A stretch of 64,000 bases of DNA from Canna indica. Taxonomy: Eukaryota > Streptophyta > Magnoliopsida > Zingiberales > Cannaceae. The position numbers and the translations under genes were made by a program. How positions within the stretch are numbered: the stretch's first letter is position 1; the number at the start of each line of letters is the position of its first letter. Positions 23,601 to 32,660 of this stretch are shown piece by piece. The notes under the pieces are model-generated. The model worked only from the letters and a program-made list of their open reading frames with translations. It was not told the DNA's origin and searched no databases. Location of the stretch: contig CP136897.1 of the NCBI GenBank assembly GCA_034359265.1, positions 26,158,001-26,222,000 of the forward strand, given 5' to 3'.

Positions 23601-26600
23601 TCCGAACTTTATGAACTAAGTTCCGAACTTTCTGAACCAAATTTTGAACTTTTCGAATCATGTTTGGAACTTTTTGAATCAAGTTCCGAACTTTTCGAAC
23701 TAAGTACCGAACTTTCTGATCCAAGATCCGAACTTTCTAACCAAAGTCTCGAACTTTTCGACCCAAGTTCGGTTCCGAACTTTCCGACCCAAGTTCCGAA
23801 CTTTTCGAACCATGTACCGAACTTTTCGAACCACGTATCGAACTTTTCGAACCAAGTTTCGAACTTTTCGAACCAAGTTCCGAACTTTTCGAACTACGTT
23901 CTGAACCAAGTTTCGAAATTTCGGACCCAAATTGTGAACTTTCTAACCCAAGTTCGTTTTTTCCGAACCAAGTTTTGAATTTTTCTAATCAAGTTACGAA
24001 TTTTTCGAACCAAGTTCCGAACTTTTCGAATCAAGTTCCGAACTTTCCGAACCAAATTCCGAACATTTCGAACTCAGTTTCGAATTTTCTCACTCTAGTT
24101 CCGAACTTTTCGAACCAAGTTCCAAACTTTTCGAACCAAGCTCCGAACTTTCCAAACCAAGTTCCGAACTTTTCGAATCATGTTCCGAACATTCCGAACC
24201 ATGTTCTGAACTTTTCGAACCGACGAACCGACCAAAGTTCCGAAATTTTTGATCCAAGTTTTGAAATTTCTGACCCAAGTTCCGAACTTTCTGAACCAAG
24301 TTTCGAACTTTTTGACCCAAGTTCCGAACTATCTGAACCAAGTTCCGAATTATTCGACGCAAGTTCCGAACTTTCCGAACGAAATTTCGAACTTTCCGAA
24401 CGAAATTTCGAACTTTCCGAACGAAATTTCGAACTTTCCGAACCAAGTTCCGAACTTTTCGAACCAAATTTCGAACTTTCCAAACTAAGTTTCTAACTTT
24501 TGGACTCAAATTCTGATCTTTCTGACCTAAGTTCCGAACTTTCCGAACCAAGTTCGGAATTTTTCGAACAAAGTTCCGAACATTTCGAACTTTTCGAACC
24601 AAGTTTCGAACTTTCCGAACCAAGTTCTGAACTTTATGAACCAAGTCCAAACTTTCCGAATCAAGTTTCTAACTATCCGAAACAAGTTCCGAACTTCTCG
24701 AACCAAGCTCAGAATTTTCTAACCCATGTTTTGAACTTTTCGACCCAAGTTCCGAACTTTCGGACCAAAGTTCCGAACTTTCGGACTCAAGTTCCGAACC
24801 CAAGTTTCGAATTTTCCGAACCAAGTTTCGAACGTTCCGAACCAAGTTCGGAACTTTCCGAACCAAGGTCCGAACCTTTCGAAACAAGTTCCAAACTTCT
24901 CGAACCAAGCTAAGAACTTTTTGACCCATGTTTCGAACTTTTCGACCCAAGTTCCGAACTTTTTGACCCAAGTTTCGAACTTTCTGGACTAAGTTGCGAA
25001 CTTTCTTAACTAAGTTCCGATTTTTTTAGCCCAAGTTTCGAAGTTTTTAAACCAAGTTCCGAATTGTCTGAACCAAGTTACAGTCTTTTGGACCCAAATT
25101 CCAAACTTTCCCATTCAAGTTCAACTTTCTGAATCAAGTTTCGAACTTTTCGAACCAAGTTCCGAACTTTTGGAACCAAGTTCCGAACTTTTGGAACCAA
25201 GTTCCGAACTTTTCGTAGCAAGTTCCGAACTTTTCGTACCAAGTTTCGAACTTTCTGTACCAAGTTTCGAACTTTCCGATCCAAGTTCCGAACTTCTTGA
25301 ACCAAGTTTCGAACTTTCGACCCATGTTCCAAACTCAAGATGAGATTTCATAACTTGATTTCAAAAAGAACTAGAGAACTTGTTTTGAAAACAACTTCAA
25401 ATTTTAGTCAGAACTTTCTAAAATTAAGATGCACAGAGAACTTGATCTGAAATCAAGTTCTTACTGAACTCGTGATTTTAAAACGTTGTGATATTAGAGA
25501 TGTGATGCTGTGTCATTTTAGATATTTTAATTTACATTCATGACTCATATTTTAGTTTAAAGTCATATTATTTTGACAGTATTTCTATTCATAGGTTTAT
25601 CATTGAATAATATATTTAATATTATGTATAGTTAAATATAAGTGCCTTGCTTTACTCGGGCGAGCGCCTAGCGCCTTGGGCAATAAAGGACCTTGGCGCC
25701 TTGGGGTGCCTAATGCCTCGTGACCCTTGCGCCTTGCTCCATGGCTCCGAGAGTCCTTTGTGCCTTGGTGCGCCTTGCCTAGTGTGACAAGATTATGTCT
25801 AGGTAAGTTGAGTAGTCCTAGACCGCCTTTCCAAATCCTTCATGAGACGGTGTCCCAATTTGCCGGACACCTATCTTGAGAACTATCCAAGCTGTTGCCC
25901 GTCTAAAAAAAACTTCTACAGCTTTTGTCAATATTGGTGCCTTGATGATGGAAAAGATGTAAGAAGCTTGGCTGGTGAGGACACTGTTTATGGTGGTAAT
26001 GTGGTATGCCGTCCGGCTCTGAAAGCACTGACCTTTGCCATGATGCCAACACTCCGTTAGAACGAGCAATGATTTTGGACCAATCTGTGACCAATCCGAA
26101 GAGGCGAAGAGGCAACCCTAAATAATTTATCGGAAAGGTTCTAGGGAACATCCCAGAATGCTCGCCGAGGTGGTCTTGAAGGATGTTTATAACTTTTATC
26201 TTAGCAGGAACATAGGAGAAGCACCTTAGATTACCAGTCTCAAATTGCTTGGGAGCCTCACAAAAGATGACTAAATCATCAGCAAAGAGGACATGAGAAA
26301 TGCCCTCGTGAATATGTTCCTTGGAGGCTCCCTTGAATATGTTCATCAGCAAAAGATGACTGTGTATCGCTAAACAGTTCCATACCGCCGGGTTCCAGAT
26401 CCAAGAGTGCCCCTTGAGAATCAAATTTGTCTAACAATTCTTCATGAAGATTGCTCCAACTTGGTTTCAAATAGCAATAAAACACTACAATTGTGGTCTC
26501 TGCCTGCCAACATGTTTCACCATATAACTTTTTGACAGGCAGTTTAAACCGCGAACATTCCAAAAAAGAGCATTAAAGTTTGTGGAACCGGAGACAAAAC

Positions 26601-29600
26601 AAAAAGCGATTGACGTAGCACAGACCATGTCTCCGGTCTATCTCAAGCAGCTACGACAGTCCTGTTCACCTCGCAGGGGTCCCCGGAGAAGGTGAAACCC
26701 CATGTCCAGAATTTGCTGAAGGATTTCAGAATCCAGGCTATCCAGCCTGTTGGTCAGTTCAATTTCTGTTGAACCCAGTTCTTGTGGAGAAATCAAGACT
26801 GAAGAGTTATAAATCAAAGACCCATTAAGTTCAGAAGCCTCGAGGATTTCTGCCCTTTTGCTCGCAGGTGTGGAGCCTTTGTTTAGAAGCTGGCAGCTGC
26901 GTCGAACCAGAGTACAATTGGGAATGCCTCTAGAAGATTTGCTGCGAGAGGAAGTGTTCCGGCATCCATTAGCTCTGGAATTTGTCATATGACGGTCAAC
27001 TCTCATCTTATAAATGTTAACCAATGCCATAAGATCAACGCCAAAGTAGTTTCTCATGCATCCTATCCCCTACTTTTGGGGCAAGTTAATACTAGCTCTC
27101 ATTAAAATTAGCAATTAATATTTGCCAACTAGTTGTTTTTTGTATGTCTGTTTCATAAATTAGAAACCATTTATATAGTTATAAATAATGTTGTATCTTC
27201 ATCTATTCCAACATTGATCAAGTTAATCCTCCTATCCTGTGAGTCTTAACTCTTATGCAGTTAAGCCAATTTACATTGATTTTTTAATCTCGTATTTGGG
27301 GTTAACATGGCTGCAGTGCTTGAACCATGGTATTTGGAGCTTCGAGATGCCTTAGTTCCAATTTATTTGTTTGGAAAAAAATGTGAATAAGAAATCAAAT
27401 TACATACAATTGGTGTTGGCTGTTCGGGGAGGAAATTGTTTTGGAAGTGATAGATGTAGGTTTCACCTTCTAGATTCTTCCTTGGTAATATCTTTTCATT
27501 GTCTCTCATTTTATTGGTAGCATATGTGTATTTTCTATTCATTCAGGCATAGTCTTGATCTGAAACATTTAAAATCAAGGCTTAATTTTTTGCATTACAA
27601 GATTCTCTTGATAAACAAGTGAGAAATATTGGAGCAATTGAGTGAGAGTGAAATTACATAATTCGTATGACTACAATAATTTTCAATATGGTGGACATTA
27701 TATTTGTTTCTCAACGTGAAATTACTGATCGTTCATTTACTTCTGTACTAGATCTGGGCTAAAGTATTCCTAAGAGAACCCTCGAATTTTTTAGATTTGG
27801 AATTAGGGTTACTTTGTCATCTTCAGTTATGCTGATATCATGACTTGTATGTTTGTTTTATGTAAGTGAGTTGCATTTGTTTTTTTCTTTTGAATATATT
27901 ATTTGCTTAAATATTCACTTAATTTGTTGCAGTGGCTGCTGTCTTTAGCCTTGCTTACAAGCTACAACCTGCTATCATATTCATTGATGAGGTGGATAGT
28001 TTTTTGGGTCAGCGTCGTAACACAGATCACGAAGCCATGACTAACATGAAGACTGAGTTCATGTCTTTATGGGATGGTTTCACAACTGACCGTGAGTTTT
28101 GAAATCTTCTATACTTTGACTAACTATCATTAAGCATATATATGCTTTATTTCTCTATCATGTGAACATTGTCTAAGAAATATCTTTTTCCTAGCTTTAT
28201 CATATGCGTATCATTTCTGTCCAATTAAAAGGGGAAAGAAATGCATGTATAGCTATTTAAGCATGCACTTTGGCAAACAAACCAAACATCATAACAATTG
28301 AAGTCCAAAAGAATAATTGTTACTTCCTGAAAGTCCTAAAATTTGCACTAAAGTGAGCATTCACAGATTAAAGAAATATGATTTCTTATATAGGTTTTTC
28401 TAAGAACTGGAAATTTTTATACTCAACTTTGCATCACAAAGTGACAAATCAAAATAGCTTCTGCAAAGCAATATGTGATTGCTATAAGCCTATAACTAAA
28501 AAGTGTAGGTTCCCACCATGTACTTTACGAACAGTCAATGATCACTTACCCAAATGACCCAAGTGGCCAAGCCTCCAATCAATCTGATCATATCAGTTTG
28601 ATGTTTTGCACTGATGAGTCAGCGATTCTAATTAGTTTAAGCATATTGGATGTTCATCAGTAAACCAGTGTCCGCATCATGTATCAATGTTTTCTGATAT
28701 TACACATGTCACAATTTGAAGCATTTTATTTAAGCATTTAGCTTTTCACATTCATTCTTACTGAGAATATCAATTTGTGTAAATCTGGCAGTTGAATTGC
28801 ATTCAGTTGGTCTAGTTAGATAAAGTTTACATGGTTAACAGAAAACTCCTTTTTATTGAAAAAATGTAAAAGCTCAATAGATAATTGTATTCTTATCAAG
28901 GTTTAAAATTTCGTACCGGTATCAATCTCAGTGAATCATCGCTATTGGTAGGTATTGGTACCGTATCATATCCATGCACGTACGGTTCTGTATAGACAGG
29001 CCAGTACCGTCCTTATTGGATTTTTTTTTTAATTTTATTTTTTGAGAGAGAATGAGAGATTTGAGAGAGTGAGTGAGGGAGTAAATGAGAGGTTTGGGGG
29101 CTTTATATATCACCCAAAAGCATAAAAGCCGGCCCCAACAACTCTAAGTCTCTAACAACCGTTTGGGTCCAGTACAAAATATGCCCAATGTCTGGAAAAC
29201 TAACTATGAGCTCATGCATGTATCAGGTAGTACTAAATTGTGTGCCCGGTGTTGCACTGGGGGTGTGCCGATATCAATTTATTCAAACACTAGTAAATAC
29301 CAAGTGTATTGCGGGTATTTTAGGGTATTTGAGACCATGATTCTTATAAGGAACAATGGCTGATATTCTTAGTTTGTGTTTGTTTTAGGGAACAGTTTTT
29401 TTAGAAAATATTTTTTCTAATTTCAGATGTTTGTTAGGTGGTAAGTCTTGGTAGGCTGAAAATTCTTTGGGCTAAGAAGAGTGTTTACTTGAGGGAAAAC
29501 AACTGCCCTTTAGAGAAGAGGAAACCATTTTCCGGAGACAAGATACTATTATGTATTCAATAAAATACCTAATTAAAATATTATATATTATCTTACATGT

Positions 29601-32600
29601 AATCTAATTATTTTAATAGTTGAATATGTTTGTAGTATATAATATTAAATCATTTTAAATATGTATTATAAAATATTTCTAGTAGATAAATGTATAATAT
29701 TTTGTTTTCTATTATTATAACATTTTGAGATGTTTTCAAATTTGTAATGCATTAGTAATTTTTAATATTATATTCTCTTAGTATATTTAAAAATTTTCAT
29801 ACTTTGCAAATATTATAATATTTAATATTTTAAATAATTATAAATAAATAATATAATATTATAGGTTTTTAATAAAATAATTTATATTTTAAATATAAAT
29901 ATCAAATAGGAAACTGAGCTCACTCTCATATGTCTCTAAGATGCACAAGAGAATAAATCTTTTTCAACTAAGATTTTTTCCTCAGAAACGAAAGGGAGCT
30001 TAAATGGTGATGCAAGATAAAGCTTGTTCATGTGAAAAAGTAATTGTATGCATTGTATGAGAAGATACAAAACCTCTAAATTTTCTTGTAGTTGGGACTT
30101 GGGATGCAATAGAATTATACTATTTGGAAATATGGTTCTTGAGAGAATGATAAAACTGCTCCCAAACAACAGTGTATAAAGTCAGCTCGTGAGAATTATT
30201 TTCTGAGAACATATACAAAATAAAAAATGCATGGGATTTCCTAGTGAACAAGCTAATGTAAGCAATTTTCCTGAAAAGAATTTCTTTATGGGATTTTAGT
30301 TTAATAACAGTATAACACTCACCAATTGTTTCTTATTTCTGGAATTGAGGCACTTTTATTGCTTCTGATGTTTAAGTTAGTGAATTTAAAGCATTTGTTG
30401 GTGAGGCACACCCTCTAGAGGGATGTCTTAATGTATCTACGAACACTCCAGTTAGTTGTTGAATCAAAGATTGAGTGCTCATCTCAGTGAATTGTTTAAC
30501 TTTATGGTTCTCTATTTTCATTGTCACATTTGATGATCAGAGATAAGAGCACCGGTGCACTGTATTATAAGCAGATCCTTCATATTATTAGTTGATGCAC
30601 TTCAATGTGATAGAATATGGCACCTCTCTATCACTTCTATTATCCTTTTCTCTAATGTGGCATGGTATGTACTGCAAAATGTTTCACCAAAACAAATGAG
30701 TCTTTTTTACTTTTGTTACACAATACTATTAAAAATTGATTTAGCATTCCTCTTAACCTAGACATCAACAGCAATGTTCTTTTGATATTAGTATAAAGAT
30801 CTCATAAAATAAAAAAATAAAGTAATGTTGTTTGGACTGTCTATTGGATATCGTATGGTTCAGTGATTTTCCATCATGACAAGAAAATAGGTTCTCCATT
30901 CCCTTTATTTTTCTGTCTTATTTTTTGTTTGACCTCCACTTGTGTTTTTACTAGTTGGTAGACATTCATGCTAAAGCAATTTTACTTGTTGCAGAGAATG
31001 CTCGAGTGATGGTTCTTGCTGCTACAAATCGTCCATCAGAACTAGATGAGGCAATACTTCGGCGTTTTACCCAAACTTTTGAAATTGGCATGCCTAATAA
31101 AACTGAGAGAGCTAAGATACTAAAAGTGATACTGAAGGGTGAAAATGCAGAAGAAAACATTGATTATGATGAAATAGCGAAGTTCTGTGAAGGTTTTAGT
31201 GGTTCTGATATACTTGAGCTGTGCAAACAAGCAGCGTATGTCCCTGTTAGAGAATTTCTGAATGATGAAAAAAATGGAAATGCATCCAGTGTAAGTATCT
31301 CATTTTTATTAACCGTGCATATCTTTTATAAAATAATTAGGATTTCCTAAACCTTAGTCTTCATAAATTTGAGCCATAGTTAACACGACTATTCTATATT
31401 TTGGGTTTGCTTCATTGGATAGGATATGATTGGATTGGATGATAAATGAGGGAGGATTGGATTTAAATTTTTTAAATTCGTGTACATCGGATATAATATT
31501 AATTTATATTCTTCCATTCTCATTTTTCTTCTAATCCAAACACTAAACAAACAGTGGATATTAATCCATCCCTTATCCTATCCTCCTTTATCTTACCAAG
31601 CAAACATGCTCTATATGTTTTTGAGAGGTATTTGAGTTGATCAATATGAACTGGTTGTAAACCTGATCCTGACTGACTATTACAATGGGAATTTTGAATT
31701 TTGGTTAGGGGGATACCTGAGTCCCCATTGAGACCTGCACGGCTGATGTAGGGAATGGGTCCAAAACCCCAAATATAATGGGGAGTAGGGGTGGAGACGG
31801 TAGCAGGATCCTTGGCCTGTTAAATGCCCACCTCAATAATTTATATACTTACTAGAATATGCTTTAAATATTCTTATACAAATGCCATTATTTATATGAA
31901 TTTATATATATATATATATGTCATGTTTAACAAATTGAATTTCCCATAGGGTTCCCGTGGGTATTGGGGCTCCGTGGAGGGTGTGGAATTAATGTCCCCC
32001 TTTATTTCATCATCTGCCCTGCGTCCGCCCTTTCGACCCAATTTCATTATGATTATGTACATTTCCAGTGTCATTTGGTATTGGTTCTGATTTTTATTTA
32101 CCTATTGAGCTTTTAAAATTTAATTGACACTCCTTATTGGTGCACTTGATAGATAAACTTTGGCATTTACTCTGATTTGCAGCAGCATTATGGCAGTAGT
32201 TGGATATAAGCGTTTGATGTTGTTGAGATTTGTTTTGACTTTTTTCCTTTCAAAGTCATATGTTCTAAAACTCTTGTAAATAAAAAATAAAATGTTTCAG
32301 CTTTTTGGGTTCTTTTTCAGTTATTTGATGAATGATAAAAACACTCTTTACTTTTCAGTTATTGGATGCACTATTACAATTGACAGTTTTGCCTGCTGCT
32401 TTCAGGGATCAAGAGTTCCAAGACCTCTGAGACATTCAGACTTGATGAATGCGCTGAAAAAGTCACGAAAGGCGAAGAAACTAACTGGTGAAATAAGGTT
32501 GGACTCACAATCACCTACGTGGTCTGCACAGTCAGAGCCAGAGGACGAACAGTTCCATAATGCAATCAGGGAGTTTTCAAAGCTAATGTCTCAAATTGTG

Positions 32601-32660
32601 AGTAACCAATCAGAAGTCATTGTGAGTAACCAATCAGAATCAGATGGGCAGGACACTTAG
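14417..32660 (+). CDS. MSP1: Msp1/ATAD1-family AAA+ ATPase (5 exons, 401 aa)
   Basis: Exons 14417-14611, 18456-18756, 27933-28091, 30995-31290 and 32406-32660 join in frame into 401 codons, about the usual family length. Residues ~12-30 form a single transmembrane helix ([19 protein letters not shown]) that anchors the protein. Then come Walker A GPPGTGKT (125-132), the pore-loop region NLMSKWFG, Walker B IIFIDEVD (180-187), sensor NRPSELDEA and the arginine-finger LRRF (240-243). Known members are hexameric translocases that pull misplaced tail-anchored proteins out of the mitochondrial outer membrane and peroxisomes. All introns are GT-AG and no stop interrupts, so the gene looks functional despite introns loaded with transposons. 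A uORF, TTA microsatellite and MITE lie just upstream. Assignment is by recognisable domains; expression is inferred. Confidence 0.95.
14612..15869 (+). other. Intron 1, 5' part
   Basis: Noncoding, AT-rich, T-rich after the donor. A 152-codon open stretch at 15128-15586 has no recognisable domain and is treated as chance. Nothing else seen before the hAT element at 15878. Confidence 0.6.
16028..16103 (-). ncRNA. tRNA-derived Pol III unit (SINE head or tRNA relic)
   Basis: On the minus strand an A box TAGCCCAGCGG (16100-16090) is followed 32 bases later by a B box GGTTCGAATCC (16057-16047). A run of T then follows (opposite A-run 16028-16037), the layout of a type 2 RNA polymerase III promoter and terminator. 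The acceptor stem does not pair, so it is not a working tRNA. It may be a SINE head captured by the hAT element. Confidence 0.5.
16352..16650. repeat. Tandem array of palindromic ~32-bp units
   Basis: Repeated AGAACAGCTTAAGCTGTTCT palindromes (with variants missing one or two central bases) are joined by the spacer GGAATCAATA(T/A)CC. Each palindrome is nearly perfectly self-complementary, so the array could extrude serial hairpins. It is inside the hAT element at 15878-17657, upstream of its zinc-finger ORF. Units diverge toward the left end. Confidence 0.85.
16771..17323 (+). pseudogene. BED zinc-finger ORF of the intron 1 hAT element
   Basis: Bases 16771-17061 encode 97 residues. Residues ~27-70 are a BED-type zinc finger: GWRYGYW, then CSLCG, and RLKQHLAGG...KKC, giving a C-x2-C...H-x(n)-C arrangement. 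This is the DNA-binding N-terminus of plant hAT transposases. After a stop at 17062, a second frame (17018-17323) continues with a low-complexity tail of the kind that links BED to the catalytic domain in these proteins. The catalytic and dimerisation domains are absent, so it is a truncated relic unless the short zinc-finger protein has its own use. Confidence 0.75.
17666..18455 (+). other. Intron 1, 3' part
   Basis: AT-rich noncoding sequence ending in the acceptor TTTTGCAG. No repeat or RNA gene recognised. Confidence 0.7.
18456..18756 (+). CDS. MSP1: ATPase exon 2: Walker A
   Basis: Encodes residues 66-165 plus the first base of codon 166. It contains the conserved [17 protein letters not shown] lead-in, [10 protein letters not shown], the Walker A loop GPPGTGKT that binds ATP phosphates, and the pore-loop stretch [15 protein letters not shown]. 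Acceptor TTTTGCAG/GATG and donor CTTG/GTAAGT are strong. Confidence 0.96.
18757..20646 (+). other. Intron 2, 5' part
   Basis: Noncoding sequence following donor GTAAGT. I see no open frame, RNA gene or clear transposon end before the minisatellite-bearing element at about 20647. Confidence 0.6.
20661..20702. repeat. Subterminal hairpin
   Basis: GGCGCTCGGGC (20661-20671) and GCCCGAGCGCC (20692-20702) are exact reverse complements around a 20-base loop that itself contains TCGCC/GGCGA. This is a strong GC-rich stem at the left end of the element. Confidence 0.9.
20816..21140. repeat. Block A, copy 1: short CCCGATTGGG-type repeats
   Basis: Starts GGTAAGAAGGCTGAAAATTG and contains degenerate ~23-bp repeats built on AATTCCCAATCGGGAA/GATTGGGTAA. 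It then has a unique tail (AATGAACTTTATGAAATTAAG) leading into the 21-bp array. A diverged second copy lies at 22178-22505, so block plus array were duplicated together. Confidence 0.85.
21130..22177. repeat. 21-bp minisatellite array 1 (~50 units)
   Basis: Tandem copies of GTTCCGAACTTTCCGAACCAA with point variants. Because 21 is divisible by three and the unit lacks stops in several frames, long open frames appear on both strands (for example SSELSEP repeats at 21141-21911). These are a by-product of the repeat, not evidence of a gene. The unit contains AAGTTC-C-GAACTT, a 13-bp palindrome. Confidence 0.95.
22178..22505. repeat. Block A, copy 2
   Basis: Matches 20816-21140 in order: GGTAAGAAGGCTGAAAATTG, the CCCGATCGGG-type short repeats, CCTCCCCAATCAATAAATG, then the lead-in to the next 21-bp array. 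It separates array 1 from array 2 and shows a large-scale tandem duplication. Confidence 0.85.
22500..25335. repeat. 21-bp minisatellite array 2 (~135 units)
   Basis: Same unit as array 1, about 2.8 kb. Sub-variants cluster (three consecutive units with GAACGAAATTTC at 24377-24430), which shows local amplification. The longest open frame, 435 codons at 22671-23978 on the plus strand, is a repetitive S-S-E-L-S-(E/D)-P heptad. Minus-strand frames give VRNLVRK or FGTWFGK heptads. A few indels break each frame. Confidence 0.95.
25336..25640. other. Unique spacer of the minisatellite element
   Basis: After the last 21-bp unit the sequence becomes non-repetitive and AT-rich with no coding potential, then meets the GCGCC-rich right end near 25645. 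Confidence 0.6.
25800..27060 (-). pseudogene. LINE relic in intron 2 (ORF1 end, EN start, RT piece)
   Basis: Minus-strand reading gives an ORF1-like C-terminus (27057-26638), then an endonuclease start resembling [22 protein letters not shown] (26550-26480). A jump leads to RT with [15 protein letters not shown] (26306-26262) and [16 protein letters not shown]. Most of the endonuclease and early RT are deleted, and frames are broken. It lies antisense to the ATPase gene directly beside the minisatellite element. Confidence 0.75.
27061..27932 (+). other. Intron 2, 3' end
   Basis: AT-rich noncoding sequence ending in acceptor TTTGTTGCAG at 27932. Nothing else recognised. Confidence 0.7.
27933..28091 (+). 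CDS. MSP1: ATPase exon 3: Walker B
   Basis: Completes codon 166 and encodes residues to 218 plus one base. It contains [20 protein letters not shown] with the catalytic aspartate-glutamate of Walker B, then FLGQRR and the [12 protein letters not shown] helix. Donor GACC/GTGAGT; phases match the neighbouring exons. Confidence 0.96.
28899..29010. mobile_element. hAT end fragment in intron 3
   Basis: CAAGGTTTAAAATTTCGTACC followed by GGTACC/GTACCG-rich sequence matches the left end of the complete element at 34543. No matching right end was found downstream, so it is truncated. Confidence 0.5.
29385..30172. mobile_element. Candidate MITE in intron 3
   Basis: The left end TTGTTTTAGGGAACAGTTTT and the reverse complement of the right end TTGTTTGGGAGCAGTTTT are imperfect inverted repeats, enclosing very AT-rich DNA with no coding potential. 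A target duplication was not resolved. Confidence 0.5.
30995..31290 (+). CDS. MSP1: ATPase exon 4: sensor and arginine finger
   Basis: Completes codon 219 and encodes [24 protein letters not shown], which holds the polar sensor asparagine and the arginines that contact ATP in the next subunit. The small helical AAA lid follows ([24 protein letters not shown]). It ends in phase 0 at CCAGT/GTAAGT. Confidence 0.96.
31291..32405 (+). other. Intron 4
   Basis: 1.1-kb noncoding intron ending in TGCTTTCAG. Besides a short MITE-like unit at 31403-31608 it holds GC-richer text near 31700-31820 and 31940-32050 with GGGTA/CCCCATT motifs that may be the ends of another small hAT MITE. Confidence 0.75.
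31403..31608. mobile_element. Short MITE in intron 4
   Basis: GTTTGCTTCATTGGATAGG on the left and the reverse complement of the right end, GTTTGCTTGGTAAGATAAAGG, form inverted ends. Both then run into GGAGGAT-type sequence, about 200 bp overall. Confidence 0.6.
32406..32660 (+). CDS. MSP1: ATPase exon 5: C-terminus
   Basis: Encodes the final 84 residues: [20 protein letters not shown], part of the C-terminal helical region of the family, then an acidic or polar tail ending SDGQDT. The tail contains a 24-base tandem duplication (32595-32618 and 32619-32642) giving IVSNQSE twice. The stop TAG is at 32658-32660. Confidence 0.95.
   Translation, partial: GSRVPRPLRHSDLMNALKKSRKAKKLTGEIRLDSQSPTWSAQSEPEDEQFHNAIREFSKLMSQIVSNQSEVIVSNQSESDGQDT

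Larger units (their letters stand above)
20647..25795. mobile_element. hAT-like non-autonomous element carrying a giant minisatellite
   Basis: The left border CAGTGTTATCAAGAGGCGC is followed by GGCGCTCGGGC...GCCCGAGCGCC. The right border region is packed with GGCGCCTTGG, GCGCCTTGC and GGGCGAGCGCC and ends near TGTGACAAGATTA. Such GCGCC-rich ends are typical of a plant hAT group. The inverted match of the two ends is imperfect and no 8-bp duplication was found, so classification is inferred. Nearly all of the 5-kb interior is repeat: two 21-bp arrays plus two copies of a ~340-bp block. Confidence 0.5.
28092..30994 (+). other. Intron 3
   Basis: 2.9-kb noncoding intron between donor GTGAGT and acceptor CTTGTTGCAG. 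It contains one hAT-like left-end fragment and one MITE-like inverted pair, listed separately. The remainder is plain AT-rich sequence. Confidence 0.8.

Noticed and set aside
22671..23978. 435-codon open frame as a novel repeat protein
   Set aside because: It is one frame of a 21-bp satellite; long frames exist on both strands at once, no start context, splice link or non-repeat domain supports coding.
21130..25335. CRISPR-like array
   Set aside because: Units are directly contiguous with no unique spacers, and the context is a plant intron.
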